DNA of 64,000 nt from the NCBI RefSeq assembly GCF_000612585.1, contig NZ_JFCA01000022.1, positions 1 to 64,000 of the forward strand, written 5' to 3'. Below the pieces are notes generated by a model that ran no database searches, was not told where the DNA came from, and was given only the letters and a program-made list of their open reading frames with translations. Of the stretch, positions 33,014 to 40,450 are shown in pieces (the first letter of the stretch is position 1; each line of letters begins with the position of its first letter). The translations under genes were made by a program, and so were the position numbers. This DNA is from Pseudomonas sp. CHM02. GTDB lineage: Bacteria > Pseudomonadota > Gammaproteobacteria > Pseudomonadales > Pseudomonadaceae.

Positions 33014-33502
33014 TCAGCAAGATCTGACGCGGGCTACAGCGGAAGCCCGGGTTAAATCAGTAACCGGCGACTTCACGCGTTTGTTCCGTGCCCGACCTGG
33101 CGCACTGCGTACCGTCAAGATCAACTGCACCTGCTGATGCAAAGCGTGGACCCAGTTCCTGTACGTTCGATCCGCGTCATCACCGAGTCCCAACAGTGGC
33201 AACTGGGATCGAACCGACAACGCTGGCCGAGGCAGATAACGGTTACGCGCTAGCGTCGCGAGCCACGCCCCTTTCTCCGACTGCCGCTCAAGTTGCGCAA
33301 GTGCCGCCGCGACCTCCAATGCCGCGTGATCCATCCCACCGCCCGTTGCCATCATCAAATCGCGAGACCCCGGCGTGCCGCGAGGGGCAGAGCCGCCCCA
33401 TTCCATAATCGTCGCCATAGGGCTACCAAGACCGCCGCCGTCACCGACCTGGTTGAACTGGTTACCCCAATGCTGCATCAGCTCTTCGATTTCCTCGATC
33501 AT
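33014..33502 (-). CDS. Conserved phage protein, candidate late regulator (Q-like position)
   Basis: The 162-aa product begins MIEEIEELMQHWGNQF and contains GGGLGSPMATIMEWGGSAPRGTPGSRD, then a helical region and ADRTYRNWVHALHQQVQ, a predicted HTH-like helix pair, with a basic C-terminus. I recall this as a widespread Pseudomonas/Burkholderia phage protein without an assigned function. Its place, just before phased repeats, a terminator and the lysis genes, is that of a lambda Q-type late activator. That role is inference. Confidence 0.65.
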   Translation of the reverse strand: MIEEIEELMQHWGNQFNQVGDGGGLGSPMATIMEWGGSAPRGTPGSRDLMMATGGGMDHAALEVAAALAQLERQSEKGAWLATLARNRYLPRPALSVRSQLPLLGLGDDADRTYRNWVHALHQQVQLILTVRSAPGRARNKRVKSPVTDLTRASAVARVRSC

Positions 33503-33529
33503 CGCCCCGCTCCCCCGCTCAAAACCCAA

Positions 33530-33817
33530 CCCGACACAAAAAACGCCATACCCAACACAAACCCAACACAGCTAAAACCCTTTAAATTCAATAGCTTCAA
33601 TACAACTGTGTTGAGTGTGTTGGGTGTGTTGGGTTTAACGGTTCTCGCATAAGAAAAAAATCTTGCTGCCATGGATTCAAATAACGTCGCCCATGCGCGC
33701 GCGCGACGACAAACCCAACACACCCAACACACAGCCCGGAAAGCCGCGAAACAGAAGGATTCAAATTGTGTGGGGTATCGAAAACCAACCCAACACATAC
33801 CCAACACACCCAACACA
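33530..33817. repeat. Iteron-like CCCAACACA repeat field, candidate origin
   Basis: Eleven copies of a 9-mer occur in 290 bp. Direct: 33530 (one mismatch), 33551, 33562, 33714, 33723, 33789, 33800, 33809. Inverted: 33607 (one mismatch), 33616, 33625. Spacing is mostly 9 or 11 bp, in four clusters. An AT-rich stretch lies at about 33575-33605. The field fills the gene-free interval 33503-33830 directly downstream of the primase-helicase gene, the pattern of an iteron origin like P4 ori/crr. Confidence 0.65.
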
Positions 33818-33830
33818 CTTTTAGTCGGAT

Positions 33831-36521
33831 TCATGCTGCTGCCGCCTTAATGTGGTCCCAGTTGTCGACGTTCCAGCCCGCCAGGCGCGCCGCTGCACGC
33901 CATGCAACAACCGCTTTGCCCAGATCGGCCGAACTGACTGATGGGGGCAGGGAAGCCTGGTCATCACGCGGAAAAAAGAACGCCCCGAACTTGCGATTGC
34001 TGCCGTCGGTCCAGGGGATGGCGCGGGTCTTGTCCACCTCCGAGCTGATGAACAACGAGAACTTCGTCTGACTCATCACATGCTCTTTGTTGCGGTGGCA
34101 CCACTCCAAGAACATCGAGTAGAGGTCGGTGGACAAGCAGGCACCCCACATGTCTCGCCCAAGCTCGCCGTACTGCCAGAGGAACAGGAAAGTCTGCCAG
34201 CTGGCCCGACTCAACGCCACCAACCGCTCTCGCGCATCAGTGCTGGGTGGCCGGGTGCGCTGGTCAAAGTCGCCCAGGTCAATGGATAACAACCACGCGT
34301 ACAGCGCCGCCACACCACCGCTCTCCAGCTCCCGGCCAACGGCCTTCTGGCGCTCCACAGGCAATGTCTCCATCGGCCACAACACCAGCATCCGCCGGTC
34401 ACTGGGCGCGATCGGCCACGGCATAATCTCGTTACTGAGGAACGCGGCGTTCATGTGGTTGGCTTCTTCCCAACCGTTGATGAACTTCGATTCCATGCGC
34501 ACCGTCTTGCCGGTCACCAGGTGTTTGATCTTGCCCACCTGGTTGTAACGCTGATCACGGCTCACGACCTCTTCGAACACCGCCCACAACTTGCGGCTTT
34601 GCCAGGCGTTGAAGTTGCTTTCGAGCTGAGTCTGCCCGACCGTGGCCGCGTATTGCCCATAGAGCAAACCGAACGCATCGGCGAACAACAGGCTTTTGCC
34701 CGAGCCTTCCATCGTCGAGTGAGCCAGCACTGCCGTATCCATCTTCGCGCCCAAGTGCTGCAACGGGTACGCCAACCACTTCACCAGCCAATCGCGTGAC
34801 GACTGGTCGTGGTTGCACAGGAATGAAATCAACCACCGCAAGTTTTCGCACGCGGCGTCGTCGCGCGCGGGCTCCATCGGCAGCCCGTCGAACGTGTTGA
34901 TGTAGACGTTTGGGTCCTTGGTCATCGTTGGGTCGAACACAATGTTTTCCACGTCGACCACACGCCGCTCGGGGCTGTTCAACCACATCCCATACATATC
35001 GCCGAGGGCCATCTTGACCGCCCCCTCGGCTACGCGCCGCTTCTTTTCACGATCCCAAACATCCTTGGTGCCGTCGATGTAAACGTAACGCTCAATGGGC
35101 TCCAGGTTGAGCGCCCCGCCCTTCTTTCCCGCCATCTTGCGGGCCTGCTCGATCTCTTTGACCTTGTCATCTGAGATCAGCTTTTTAGCGGTGTCGTCCA
35201 TCCACTGTTTTGCAAGCGGTTTACCCACCCGGGCCTCAAACGCGGTTTTCTTCATCACCCGCGCTTTGTCGAGGTCCCACACCTGCGTGGTGCCCTCGAC
35301 CAGCACGTACCGGCGCAGCACCTGGTCATAGGTCAGCCCTTCCCCCGCGCCCCCGTCAGCAGCAGGAGCAGCCGAGCCCGGTTCGGCGTCTGGGCTCGGC
35401 CCTCCAGCATCCGCAGATGGGGCTGGGGGAAGATCCTGTGGATCTGGGCGGGACGAATACTGCATGCCCAGCATCCGGGCGGCATCCTTTACCGCCTTCG
35501 CCTGGTCGCCATCGTGATCCAACAGGCAAAACACCTCAAAGGCGTCATTCTGGTGACCGTTGGCCAGCGGATCCGCGCCGTGGTGCGAATAGACCTTGCG
35601 GTCGGTGACCGTCACGCCAGGCAGCCCGGTGCTGCTGTGTGGGTACAGCCATTTGTTGCCGCGCTTGATGTAGTCGTGGGCACGCAACAGCTCTTCCACA
35701 TCGTGACACCGGTTGAACTCATCGATCACCGAGGGCTTTCCGTCAGCAGCTGGCGCACGCTTGATAGGTTTCGCGGCAGGCTTCTTTGGTTTCGGCGTCC
35801 AAGGGCACGCGGCCTCGGCGTTGCGCTTGAACACATCCCAATTCTGCCAAATGTTCAACAGCTCATTGGTGAGCACGGGTAGGCCGTCAGCTGCGTTCGG
35901 CGGCGTGCGCCAGGTGTAGGGCTTTCCAGTGCCTGGATGGATCGATGGCGGGAAAACGTCCTGCACCAGGCCTGCGCGCAATTCAAACACCGTGAAGCGC
36001 TTGTATTCCTCAGCCTCCGCTTTGGCTGCTGCCTCACCGGCAGCATCCCCCTGCTCTTTCGCGGCCTTGGCACGAGCCATCAACCCCTTGTGAATCGAGC
36101 CGTCAGGGTCGTTCTCGTTGGGCCAGGACAGCGAGTGACGCGTCAGCTCAATGTCATCCGGCATCTTGAAGACCACGCGGAACCGCAAAGGGTTGCCCAC
36201 GATAGTCGGGTAAACCACCGCCATGGCATCCAGATCGAGGCCCATCTGGTCGAACAACACAAACCGCGTCCACTGAACATCGTCAACATCCAACGAGCAG
36301 ACACGGCTGGGCCCGAGCACTACGCCCAGGTTGTGATTAGGGTTGCGTTGCCAGAATGCTTCGGCTGCTGCCGCGTCGGTGATGTAACCACCTGGCTTGT
36401 TCCAGCCCATGCCCTTCGGTGCCTTCTCGCCCGGGTCAATCGGGACCAGGGCAAGGTTGAAGGTTTCGATGTAACGGCGAGCCCAGAACGATAGCGCGGT
36501 GCTGGTGGATTGCTCGCTCAT
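33831..36521 (-). CDS. Prim-Pol primase / SF3 helicase (D5/P4 alpha type)
   Basis: The 896-aa product has an N-terminal bifunctional primase-polymerase domain (FNLALVPIDPGEKAPKG, HNLGVVLGPSRVCSLDVDDVQW), a linker with low-complexity Ala/Pro/Gly sequence (about 385-410), and a DUF5906-type helicase core with Walker A STMEGSGKSLLF at about residue 600 and AVFEEVVSRDQ beyond. The start at 36521 overlaps the zinc-finger gene by 4 bp. It would act at the repeat field beside its 3' end. Confidence 0.9.
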   Translation of the reverse strand: MSEQSTSTALSFWARRYIETFNLALVPIDPGEKAPKGMGWNKPGGYITDAAAAEAFWQRNPNHNLGVVLGPSRVCSLDVDDVQWTRFVLFDQMGLDLDAMAVVYPTIVGNPLRFRVVFKMPDDIELTRHSLSWPNENDPDGSIHKGLMARAKAAKEQGDAAGEAAAKAEAEEYKRFTVFELRAGLVQDVFPPSIHPGTGKPYTWRTPPNAADGLPVLTNELLNIWQNWDVFKRNAEAACPWTPKPKKPAAKPIKRAPAADGKPSVIDEFNRCHDVEELLRAHDYIKRGNKWLYPHSSTGLPGVTVTDRKVYSHHGADPLANGHQNDAFEVFCLLDHDGDQAKAVKDAARMLGMQYSSRPDPQDLPPAPSADAGGPSPDAEPGSAAPAADGGAGEGLTYDQVLRRYVLVEGTTQVWDLDKARVMKKTAFEARVGKPLAKQWMDDTAKKLISDDKVKEIEQARKMAGKKGGALNLEPIERYVYIDGTKDVWDREKKRRVAEGAVKMALGDMYGMWLNSPERRVVDVENIVFDPTMTKDPNVYINTFDGLPMEPARDDAACENLRWLISFLCNHDQSSRDWLVKWLAYPLQHLGAKMDTAVLAHSTMEGSGKSLLFADAFGLLYGQYAATVGQTQLESNFNAWQSRKLWAVFEEVVSRDQRYNQVGKIKHLVTGKTVRMESKFINGWEEANHMNAAFLSNEIMPWPIAPSDRRMLVLWPMETLPVERQKAVGRELESGGVAALYAWLLSIDLGDFDQRTRPPSTDARERLVALSRASWQTFLFLWQYGELGRDMWGACLSTDLYSMFLEWCHRNKEHVMSQTKFSLFISSEVDKTRAIPWTDGSNRKFGAFFFPRDDQASLPPSVSSADLGKAVVAWRAAARLAGWNVDNWDHIKAAAA

Positions 36522-36721
36522 CGCCGCCGCTCCCGCAACCCCTGGCAACTGGCACAGGTCGCACACCCCTGAACTGCCTGCTGACGAAGTAACGGGATTG
36601 GGTCATCGCAATCCTCACAGAATTGCGCGCTGACGGAGCATGTCGGGCGCGGACGGTTTGCCAGTGCTCGCAGGCGGAACTGTTCGGCTGCCTCGTTAGC
36701 GATATCGATATCATCAGACAT
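36518..36721 (-). CDS. TraR/DksA-type C4 zinc finger protein
   Basis: The 67-aa product is the short phage TraR form: an N-terminal helix (IDIANEAAEQFRLRAL) and a C4 zinc finger CEDC...CATC followed by CQGL. TraR-like proteins bind the RNA polymerase secondary channel and mimic DksA with ppGpp. It overlaps the CII-like gene by 8 bp and the primase gene by 4 bp. Confidence 0.88.
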   Translation of the reverse strand: MSDDIDIANEAAEQFRLRALANRPRPTCSVSAQFCEDCDDPIPLLRQQAVQGCATCASCQGLRERRR

Positions 36722-37202
36722 TGTCCGAGCCCTCCATCGCCTTGCGGGCACCCGCCATGATGCCCAGGACCTCGCGGATAACATCCATGCCGCGCTGCTC
36801 CAGCAGGAGGACTTCGTGGGGCTCCCAGACGTTGTCGGCAGCGCCGTCGTGCATGCAGGCCACGAACTGGCCTGACTCCTCGAGCATCTTGCCGACGGCC
36901 TTCAACGCATCAGCAGTTGCTGGTACCGGAATTGGCTTATACCAAACCGCACCGGCCGGCCTGACCAGGGCATCCAACAAGCAAGGATCCGCAGTCAGCC
37001 TGACCACCTCTTCCAGCTCATCAGGGTCCAGCCAGCGCCGCTCTTCGTCGTGCTTAACCTTCTTCTGTAGGCTGTCGTAATCGAGCACCATGTCGAGCGC
37101 CAAAGCGGTCACGCCGCCCCGGTAATCATGGGCCGCGCGGTAGATTGCTTTGCGAAGTGAAAGAACCGGCGCAGTGGCCGGTGATTGATCTGTTCGACTC
37201 AT
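36714..37202 (-). CDS. Phage regulatory CII-family protein
   Basis: The 162-aa product has the family pattern: LSLRKAIYRAAHDYRGGVTALALDMVLDYDSLQKKV (HTH-like), then DEERRWLDPDELEEVVRLTADPCLLDALVRPAGAVW. The first 40 residues probably bind DNA. An 8-bp hairpin with the Shine-Dalgarno GGAG in its loop lies just before the ATG (37205-37225). It is the second gene of the leftward early operon. Confidence 0.88.
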   Translation of the reverse strand: MSRTDQSPATAPVLSLRKAIYRAAHDYRGGVTALALDMVLDYDSLQKKVKHDEERRWLDPDELEEVVRLTADPCLLDALVRPAGAVWYKPIPVPATADALKAVGKMLEESGQFVACMHDGAADNVWEPHEVLLLEQRGMDVIREVLGIMAGARKAMEGSDNV

Positions 37203-37204
37203 AA

Positions 37205-37225
37205 CCGTAAATACTCCATTTACGG
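37205..37225 (-). promoter_or_regulatory. Hairpin presenting the CII gene Shine-Dalgarno in its loop
   Basis: On the minus strand CCGTAAAT and ATTTACGG form a perfect 8-bp stem around the loop GGAGT, two bases before the ATG. The GGA in a loop after AU resembles RsmA/CsrA target geometry (ANGGA). At DNA level it could equally be an operator. Confidence 0.45.
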
Positions 37226-37340
37226 CCTAGCCATAGAAACGGGCACGCCCTATCCTACGACCACGACCGATGTGCATGTGCTGTGTGTCGTCGTAGCCGG
37301 TCTGGGGGATCTTTGGTGAGAGGCCCCAGACCGGCACCCT

Positions 37341-37535
37341 TTATGCGCTTTTCAATCGACCTGATTCGACTTCCTGCGTATAAAAATTCTCAATTGCTTT
37401 GCCCAATTCGTATCTCACGTCCGCACCATTGACAGCCCGAAAAATGGTTGGCTGTGTGGTGCCAATCTGGACGGCAATACCGCGCTGGGTATGTCCTCGG
37501 CTCAGAAGCTCTTTCAGCATTTGTTGGATATTCAT
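37341..37535 (-). CDS. Cro-like repressor
   Basis: The 64-aa product is a minimal HTH protein: MNIQQMLKELLSRGHTQRGIAVQIGTTQPTIFRAV. It is divergent from the repressor gene with an operator-rich 96-bp intergenic region and is the first leftward gene. A Met codon just upstream (37538) is an equal alternative. Position and size define it as Cro-like. The 138 bp between it and the CII gene contain no other gene. Confidence 0.8.
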   Translation of the reverse strand: MNIQQMLKELLSRGHTQRGIAVQIGTTQPTIFRAVNGADVRYELGKAIENFYTQEVESGRLKSA

Positions 37536-37554
37536 CATGGCTGCCAATGCGTTT

Positions 37555-37612
37555 ATTCGTTTCGAATCATACGCACACGTATACACCCATGCAATAGAAT
37601 ACGGTCGTGTAT
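37555..37612. promoter_or_regulatory. Three repressor operators between cro-like and cI-like genes
   Basis: Inverted repeats of one motif: ATTCG-TTT-CGAAT (37555-37567), ATACG-CACA-CGTAT (37569-37582), ATACG-GTCG-TGTAT (37599-37612). They share the half-site ATWCG and are spaced about 14.5 and 30 bp centre to centre. The same motif recurs before the rightward operon at 38258, so both early promoters probably answer to one repressor. Confidence 0.72.
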
Positions 37613-37631
37613 TTTTAATCAGGGTGCTCAG

Positions 37632-38132
37632 ATGCTTCGCAAACGAATAGCCGACCGCATGACCGAACTTGGTCTATCGCAAACGGAACTCGGGCGCCTC
37701 TCAGGCGTTCCGCAACCGACCATTCATCGCATCATGTCGGGCGAGTCGCAGAGCCCACGACAGCAGAATGTCGAAAAGATAGCCAAGGCGCTGTCCGTCA
37801 CTGCAACCTGGTTATGGACCGGTAGGCAGGACTCAGTACTCATACCTCGAGAATCTATAAACACCAGTGAAGACAGCGTTGCTATCGCGGCCAAACGCCC
37901 GCCCAGCAGGGCAAGCAAGCCAAGAACCAAGCTGGAAATTAAGGTTGTCGACGATGTAGGGAGTAAAACCTTTACGTCTCTTGAGCAAGAAAAGCTGCTT
38001 GTTCAGGCTCTCCAAGGTTTCATCCAGCAATACGTCTACGAGATCTATGACGACCAACCTGAGCTTATCGAGCTGATCAGCACGTATCGCCTCTCTGAAC
38101 TGAAATTTCTATTCGTCGGACCCGCGAAGTAA
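37632..38132 (+). CDS. CI-like repressor without peptidase domain
   Basis: The 166-aa product has an N-terminal Xre HTH (RIADRMTELGLSQTELGRLSGVPQPTIHRIMSGE, residues 4-38). A basic linker follows (KRPPSRASKPRTKLEIKV), then a 60-residue helical C-terminus ending LSELKFLFVGPAK. The Ser-Lys dyad of S24 peptidases is not visible and the length is too short for that domain. I chose the start at 37632 because the HTH begins there; the frame is open to 37491. It should bind the ATWCG operators. Confidence 0.82.
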   Translation: MLRKRIADRMTELGLSQTELGRLSGVPQPTIHRIMSGESQSPRQQNVEKIAKALSVTATWLWTGRQDSVLIPRESINTSEDSVAIAAKRPPSRASKPRTKLEIKVVDDVGSKTFTSLEQEKLLVQALQGFIQQYVYEIYDDQPELIELISTYRLSELKFLFVGPAK

Positions 38133-38239
38133 GTATCAAGCGTCATAATTCACTCACGAAACCCTACGTGGCCCGCCCAAACTGCCACCCACTAACCGCC
38201 CGCCTTCACCCCCTCCGAAACAGTCAAGACCCGCAACCA

Positions 38240-38297
38240 TCCCGAAACGTATATTTTATTCGTTAACGTATTGACTCGATCGAAACGTATGTATAGC
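38240..38297 (+). promoter_or_regulatory. Rightward early promoter with repressor operators
   Basis: A -35-like TTGACT (38271-38276) is followed 15 bp later by TATAGC (38292-38297). The operator ATTCG-TTAA-CGTAT (38258-38271) abuts the -35, and two imperfect copies (CG-AAA-CGTAT at about 38243-38252 and 38281-38290) flank it. The short spacer makes the -10 assignment uncertain. Confidence 0.6.
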
Positions 38298-38332
38298 CTC
38301 GTTCGTACTCCTCTCACCAAAGAGTACAAACC

Positions 38333-38533
38333 ATGCAAACCACACAGCACAGCAACCCCCGCTGCCCGGTCTACCTTCACCCGGCGGCGGCAACCAGCCC
38401 TGCCGCCGTGGAGCGTATCCAGCGCAACACTGGCCTTCTGGTTATCGTCAATCTGGGGCGCGCAACCATTGCTCCCGCCCCCGCCGCCATCGCAATTGAT
38501 GACCAGGGCCCATGGGGAGGCGACGCGGCATGA
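38333..38533 (+). CDS. Small phage early protein (66 aa)
   Basis: This is the first gene after the rightward early promoter. Its product opens MQTTQHSNPRCPVYLHPAAATSPAAVERIQRNTG, a sequence I recall as common in Pseudomonas prophages, but no function is known to me. The C-terminus is Ala/Pro-rich and may vary. Its stop overlaps the next start (ATGA), showing translational coupling. Confidence 0.65.
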   Translation: MQTTQHSNPRCPVYLHPAAATSPAAVERIQRNTGLLVIVNLGRATIAPAPAAIAIDDQGPWGGDAA

Positions 38534-38832
38534 AGCTCACCATCGAAGAACTCATGCTTCAGATCCTCTCCACTTGCCTCCTGATCAACGCTCAAGGCAA
38601 ATGGCATGCCTTCTACAGCCTTTTCGGCCACGTTGGCGACATTGACGTGAGGCTGCGTCCGACTGACTACAACTACGATGCGGACCACCCCAAAAAAACA
38701 CCGTCCAAATCTGCCGGCTTCACATCTACCGGGTTTTTCCCGGAGCGCATCACCGAAGAACAGGCGCGCCAAGAGCGTCTAGATCTGCTGAGCTGGACCC
38801 AGGGCTACCTCAACGTGGAGGCAGCAGCATGA
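38530..38832 (+). CDS. Early phage protein, 100 aa, unknown
   Basis: The product begins MKLTIEELMLQILSTCLLINAQGKWHAFYSLFGHVGDIDVRL and is a small mixed alpha/beta protein with no motif I recognise. Neighbour overlaps of 4 bp on both sides show it belongs to the early operon. I chose the start at 38530 over 38512 because of the ATGA overlap. Confidence 0.65.
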   Translation: MKLTIEELMLQILSTCLLINAQGKWHAFYSLFGHVGDIDVRLRPTDYNYDADHPKKTPSKSAGFTSTGFFPERITEEQARQERLDLLSWTQGYLNVEAAA

Positions 38833-39095
38833 ACAGTTATCTACTCCCGCTGGCTCGCCAAGAGTTGCTTCACCACGTCCTGCAGGTCGGTGGCAGCGCT
38901 GTGTGCGGGCTGACCCGAGCCGAGCAAACCATCCATGCAACCTTTGAGGTTGAGCTGACCACGGAACACGCAGTGGTCACCGTGGATGTTGCGGGCAAAA
39001 CCCAGCAACTCAAGTTGAAACGCAAGGATCCGGCCAACCACCTGCACCTGCGCGACTTCATCCAGCAAGCCGCCAACGCGCCGGCAGCGGCCTGA
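38829..39095 (+). CDS. Early phage protein, 88 aa, unknown
   Basis: The product has an N-terminal helix (LLPLARQELLHHVLQVGG) and a predicted beta sheet (IHATFEVELTTEHAVVTVDVAGKTQQLKLKR), ending in an Ala-rich tail. It starts in an ATGA overlap with the previous gene. No family is recognised. Confidence 0.62.
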   Translation: MNSYLLPLARQELLHHVLQVGGSAVCGLTRAEQTIHATFEVELTTEHAVVTVDVAGKTQQLKLKRKDPANHLHLRDFIQQAANAPAAA

Positions 39096-39105
39096 GGACA
39101 GCGCC

Positions 39106-39381
39106 ATGAACCGCACCCTGGATCAAACAGCCGCTTTGCTCGGGCTCAAGCCCCGCGCCTTCCGCACCAGGTTGCGGGAACTCGGCGTGATCAACTCATC
39201 AGGCGACCTGGCCAGCGCTCACCGTGAACGCGGCTACCTGTTTTCGGACGCTCGCGTGCGCTGGAATCCAACGATCGGCAAGCCCGTGCATTACGCCGTT
39301 GTGATGGTGAAGGAAGCGGGTGTCGAGTGGATCGCCAAGAAGCTGAACATCACCATCACCAAGAAGGACGCAGCAGCATGA
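39106..39381 (+). CDS. KilAC-like antirepressor-type protein
   Basis: The 91-aa product is close to a stand-alone phage antirepressor KilAC domain: TLDQTAALLGLKPRAFRTRLRELGVI (HTH-like), then RERGYLFSDARVRW, a VVMVKEAGVEWIAKKL helix. KilAC domains occur at the C-terminus of phage antirepressors (P1 Ant/KilA types). Here there is no BRO or KilA-N domain. It could antagonise the repressor, but a DNA-binding early role is equally possible. Confidence 0.78.
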   Translation: MNRTLDQTAALLGLKPRAFRTRLRELGVINSSGDLASAHRERGYLFSDARVRWNPTIGKPVHYAVVMVKEAGVEWIAKKLNITITKKDAAA

Positions 39382-39755
39382 AGACGCCGAACGCCATCAA
39401 CTCCGCTGTAGGCGCCCTGAAACTGGTGCCGATGTACCTCAACCATCCTACGGTGATCAGCCGCGCCACGCTGATTGGTGCCTCGGCCGAAGCTGTCGCG
39501 CTGCTGGAGTCATTGCCCTGCGTGTCGGTCGAGTTGGCCGAAGTGTTCCGCTGCGTTGACGCAGTAATCGCAGAAGGCCAAATCGCCTACGTGACGCCGG
39601 TGAAGTGCCCGGAATACCCATACGGCGCCGTCGTCGCAGACGCCAAGGGCAACGTCCTGGCAGCGGCCAAGGGCCAGAGCAAAGAAGGCCTTGCCGAATT
39701 GATCCGCCTCAAGCTGGTGCCCCAAAAGGAGGGGCATGGGGAGGAACGCGCGTGA
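39378..39755 (+). CDS. Early phage protein, 125 aa, unknown
   Basis: The product starts at ATG 39378, overlapping the KilAC stop. It contains APNAINSAV-like helix content and a repeat of hydrophobic segments (AEAVALLESLPCVSVELAEVFRCVDAVIAEGQIAYV), then PYGAVVADAKGNVLAAAKGQSKEGLAELIRLKL. No family is recognised. It overlaps the PrtN-like gene by 4 bp. Confidence 0.6.
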   Translation: MKTPNAINSAVGALKLVPMYLNHPTVISRATLIGASAEAVALLESLPCVSVELAEVFRCVDAVIAEGQIAYVTPVKCPEYPYGAVVADAKGNVLAAAKGQSKEGLAELIRLKLVPQKEGHGEERA

Positions 39756-39994
39756 CCACCACCCTGGAACAACTCCGGCGCCAGTTCGCCACACCGTGCC
39801 CGTCTTTGACCGCCGTGCGGGAACAGTACTTCACGCACATCCGCACCGACCGTTACCTGCTGAGCGAAATCAAGGCCGGCCGGATCGCGCTGGTGGTCAA
39901 GCGTCTGCACTGCTCGGCCCGCGCAAAGCCAGTCGTTTACCTGCACGACCTGGCCGACTACCTCGACGCCCAGGCGACGAAGCAAGCGGCCTGA
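39752..39994 (+). CDS. PrtN-like pyocin/late gene activator
   Basis: The 80-aa product matches the pyocin activator PrtN family: LTAVREQYFTHIRTDRYLLSEIKAGRIALVVKRL, then KPVVYLHDLADYLDAQ. PrtN activates pyocin genes at tandem P-box repeats, itself under PrtR/SOS control. It begins with GTG at 39752 after GGGGAGG and overlaps the previous gene. In this phage it lies in the early operon, so it is a good candidate for late-gene activation at the phased repeats at 32,953. Confidence 0.85.
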   Translation: MTTTLEQLRRQFATPCPSLTAVREQYFTHIRTDRYLLSEIKAGRIALVVKRLHCSARAKPVVYLHDLADYLDAQATKQAA

Positions 39995-40054
39995 TTCAAA
40001 CGGTAGCCCCTGCCGACCAGGGGCAAACAGCAACTCTTCAATGAGGCACAGCAC

Positions 40055-40405
40055 ATGAAAGCTACCAACACCTCCGAGTTCATCGCCGAACTCAACGCCG
40101 GCGTCTTCGCCAGCCAAATTGGGCACGCCCTCTCAGAAGTAGCGGCCGGTGTCGTCGACAACAAGAAGGTCGGCACCGTCACGCTGACCTTCACCATGAA
40201 GCAGATCGCCGACAGCCACCAGGTGACCGTCAACCACAAGCTCGCCTACAAGGTGCCGACCAAACGCGGCAGCCGCAGCGAAGACACCACGCTCGACACA
40301 CCGATGCATGTGGGCGCGGGCGGCTGCCTCACGCTGTTCCCAGAAACACCCCACGCGGACCAGTTGTTTAACCGCGAAGCAGCACCGATTCACGCCAAGT
40401 CGTAA
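40055..40405 (+). CDS. Early phage protein, 116 aa
   Basis: The product has a helical N-terminus (TSEFIAELNAGVFASQIGHALSEVAAGVVDN) and a beta-rich middle (VGTVTLTFTMKQIADSHQVTVNHKLAYKVP) with a His-containing loop. The pattern of a small beta-sheet protein preceding DUF2303 is common in Pseudomonas and Burkholderia phages, but I know no function. It may act with the DUF2303 protein that follows 45 bp later. Confidence 0.65.
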   Translation: MKATNTSEFIAELNAGVFASQIGHALSEVAAGVVDNKKVGTVTLTFTMKQIADSHQVTVNHKLAYKVPTKRGSRSEDTTLDTPMHVGAGGCLTLFPETPHADQLFNREAAPIHAKS

Positions 40406-40450
40406 CGCTTCACCGCTTCATACCTCTCACCAAAACAGGAAATAGAACCA

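Noticed and set aside
33530..33817. CRISPR array
   Set aside because: Repeat units are 9 bp, in both orientations, at 9-11 bp spacing without unique spacers of 30 bp, and no cas gene is present.
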